Shown: in pieces, positions 5,123 to 5,727 of the stretch
Position numbering within the stretch: position 1 is the stretch's first letter
Layout of the letters: the number at the start of each line of letters is the position of its first letter
Origin: Woeseiaceae bacterium
Lineage (GTDB): Bacteria > Pseudomonadota > Gammaproteobacteria > Steroidobacterales > Woeseiaceae
DNA length: 5,727 nucleotides
NCBI GenBank assembly: GCA_013138675.1
Contig: WTCH01000207.1
Coordinates: 1-5,727, forward strand
Direction of reading: 5' to 3'
Notes under the pieces: model-generated
What the model saw: the letters and a program-made list of their open reading frames with translations, nothing else
Told to the model about the DNA's origin: nothing
Databases searched by the model: none
Position numbers and translations under genes: made by a program

Positions 5123-5727
5123 ATGAGTCTGGTGTCAGAACTTAAACGCCGCAACGTCATCAGGGTAGCGATTGCCTATGCGATCGCGGCTTGGCTGTTG
5201 ATCGAGATCTCCACCACTACCTTTCCGATGCTCAGGCTGCCCGAGTGGACCGCCACCTTTGTCACCGTGCTGCTGATTATCGGGTTCCCCGTGGCGTTGA
5301 TCTTTGCCTGGGCCTACGAGCTGACACCGGAGGGAGTCAAGCGAGACACGGGTGTTGGGGCCGCCTCGCCGCCGCAACCCCGCGCAGCCAAGTCCGGTAC
5401 TGCACTGAGCTCCGATCTCAAATCCATTGCCGTGCTGCCCTTCGAGAACATGAGCCGGGAGGAAGCAAATGAGCCGTTCACGATCGGCCTTCACGATGAC
5501 TTGCTGACGCATATCTCGAAAATTAGATCGATAAAGACGATTTCCCGTACTTCGGTGTCGCAGTATCGGGGTACCACCAAGACGATCCCGCAGATCGCCG
5601 AGGAACTCGGAGTGCGAACGGTTTTAGAAGGCGGTGTGCAACGGGCGGGAGATCGGGTGCGGATTAACGCCCAGCTCATTGATGCCCGGACCGACCAACA
5701 TCTGTGGGCCGAGAGCTACGATCGGCA
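5123..5727 (+). CDS. TolB-like domain membrane protein, probably with C-terminal TPR repeats (3' end outside window)
   Basis: 201 codons are visible before the right edge. The N-terminus MSLVSELKRRNVIRVAIAYAI is typical of a family of inner-membrane-anchored proteins that carry a TolB-like N-terminal fold and, further on, TPR repeats. Visible parts: a hydrophobic segment at 12-32, a stronger predicted membrane helix at about 43-64 ending WAYELTPEGVKR, a Pro/Ala-rich linker (about 76-98), then the TolB-like domain from SIAVLPFENMS (101-111) through GLHDDLLTHISKI (122-134), IAEELGVRTVLEGGVQR (158-174) and DQHLWAESYDR (191-201). No adenylate cyclase domain precedes it, although related proteins may have one. 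TPR repeats are inferred from the family, not seen. The ATG has no clear Shine-Dalgarno sequence, but the family N-terminus supports it. The physiological role is unknown. Confidence 0.88.
   Translation, partial: MSLVSELKRRNVIRVAIAYAIAAWLLIEISTTTFPMLRLPEWTATFVTVLLIIGFPVALIFAWAYELTPEGVKRDTGVGAASPPQPRAAKSGTALSSDLKSIAVLPFENMSREEANEPFTIGLHDDLLTHISKIRSIKTISRTSVSQYRGTTKTIPQIAEELGVRTVLEGGVQRAGDRVRINAQLIDARTDQHLWAESYDR

Noticed and set aside
5135..5512. 125-codon minus-strand open frame
   Set aside because: Antisense shadow of the TolB-like gene; low-complexity composition and no family signal.
1..5727. A new multi-gene system such as defence, toxin-antitoxin or a CRISPR array
   Set aside because: All gene-length regions are explained by known families, no regularly spaced repeats are present, and the two outer genes are unrelated to the IS-bracketed flavoprotein.

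Overview
The window looks like chromosomal DNA of a proteobacterium, most likely a gammaproteobacterium. It has moderate to high GC, a GldA/NatA-type ABC ATPase, an IS6-family insertion sequence, and a TolB-like membrane protein whose N-terminus (MSLVSELKRRN, then YAIAAWLL) is common in environmental gammaproteobacteria. The taxonomic call is an inference from gene style, not from a marker gene.

Layout. (1) 1-753, minus strand: ATP-binding subunit of an ABC-2 type exporter, cut by the left window edge. (2) 754-977: a short spacer holding its ribosome site and a weak, speculative promoter/operator. (3) 978-1758: a complete 781-bp IS6-family element with perfect 18-bp terminal inverted repeats and one transposase gene on the minus strand. 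(4) 1845-4379, plus strand: a large flavoprotein of the dimethylglycine/sarcosine dehydrogenase type (FAD oxidoreductase domain plus folate-binding GcvT domain). (5) 4295-4667: a second copy of the same IS family in the opposite orientation. It has an internal deletion of 408 bp (136 codons) that removes the whole catalytic core, plus a nonsense codon. (6) 4712-4776, minus strand: a tRNA-Pro(CGG) remnant with an intact 3' half and no 5' acceptor strand. (7) 4981-5064: two related hairpin repeats. (8) 5123 to the right edge, plus strand: a TolB-like membrane protein, cut by the window edge.

How the parts relate. The dehydrogenase gene is the only gene between the two oppositely oriented IS copies. 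The upstream copy ends 86 bp before its start codon. The downstream copy has landed inside its 3' end, so the last 27 codons and the stop codon come from IS sequence. Neither copy is flanked by an 8-bp target duplication, and the outer flanks of the pair do not match either, so the region has been rearranged or has decayed since insertion. The ABC and TolB-like genes are unrelated neighbours with partners outside the window.

I see no CRISPR array, toxin-antitoxin pair, phage gene or convincing new defence or metabolic system. The points worth a second look are the IS-supplied C-terminus of the dehydrogenase, the deletion between short direct repeats in the second IS, the tRNA-Pro remnant as a possible island boundary, and the paired hairpin repeats.
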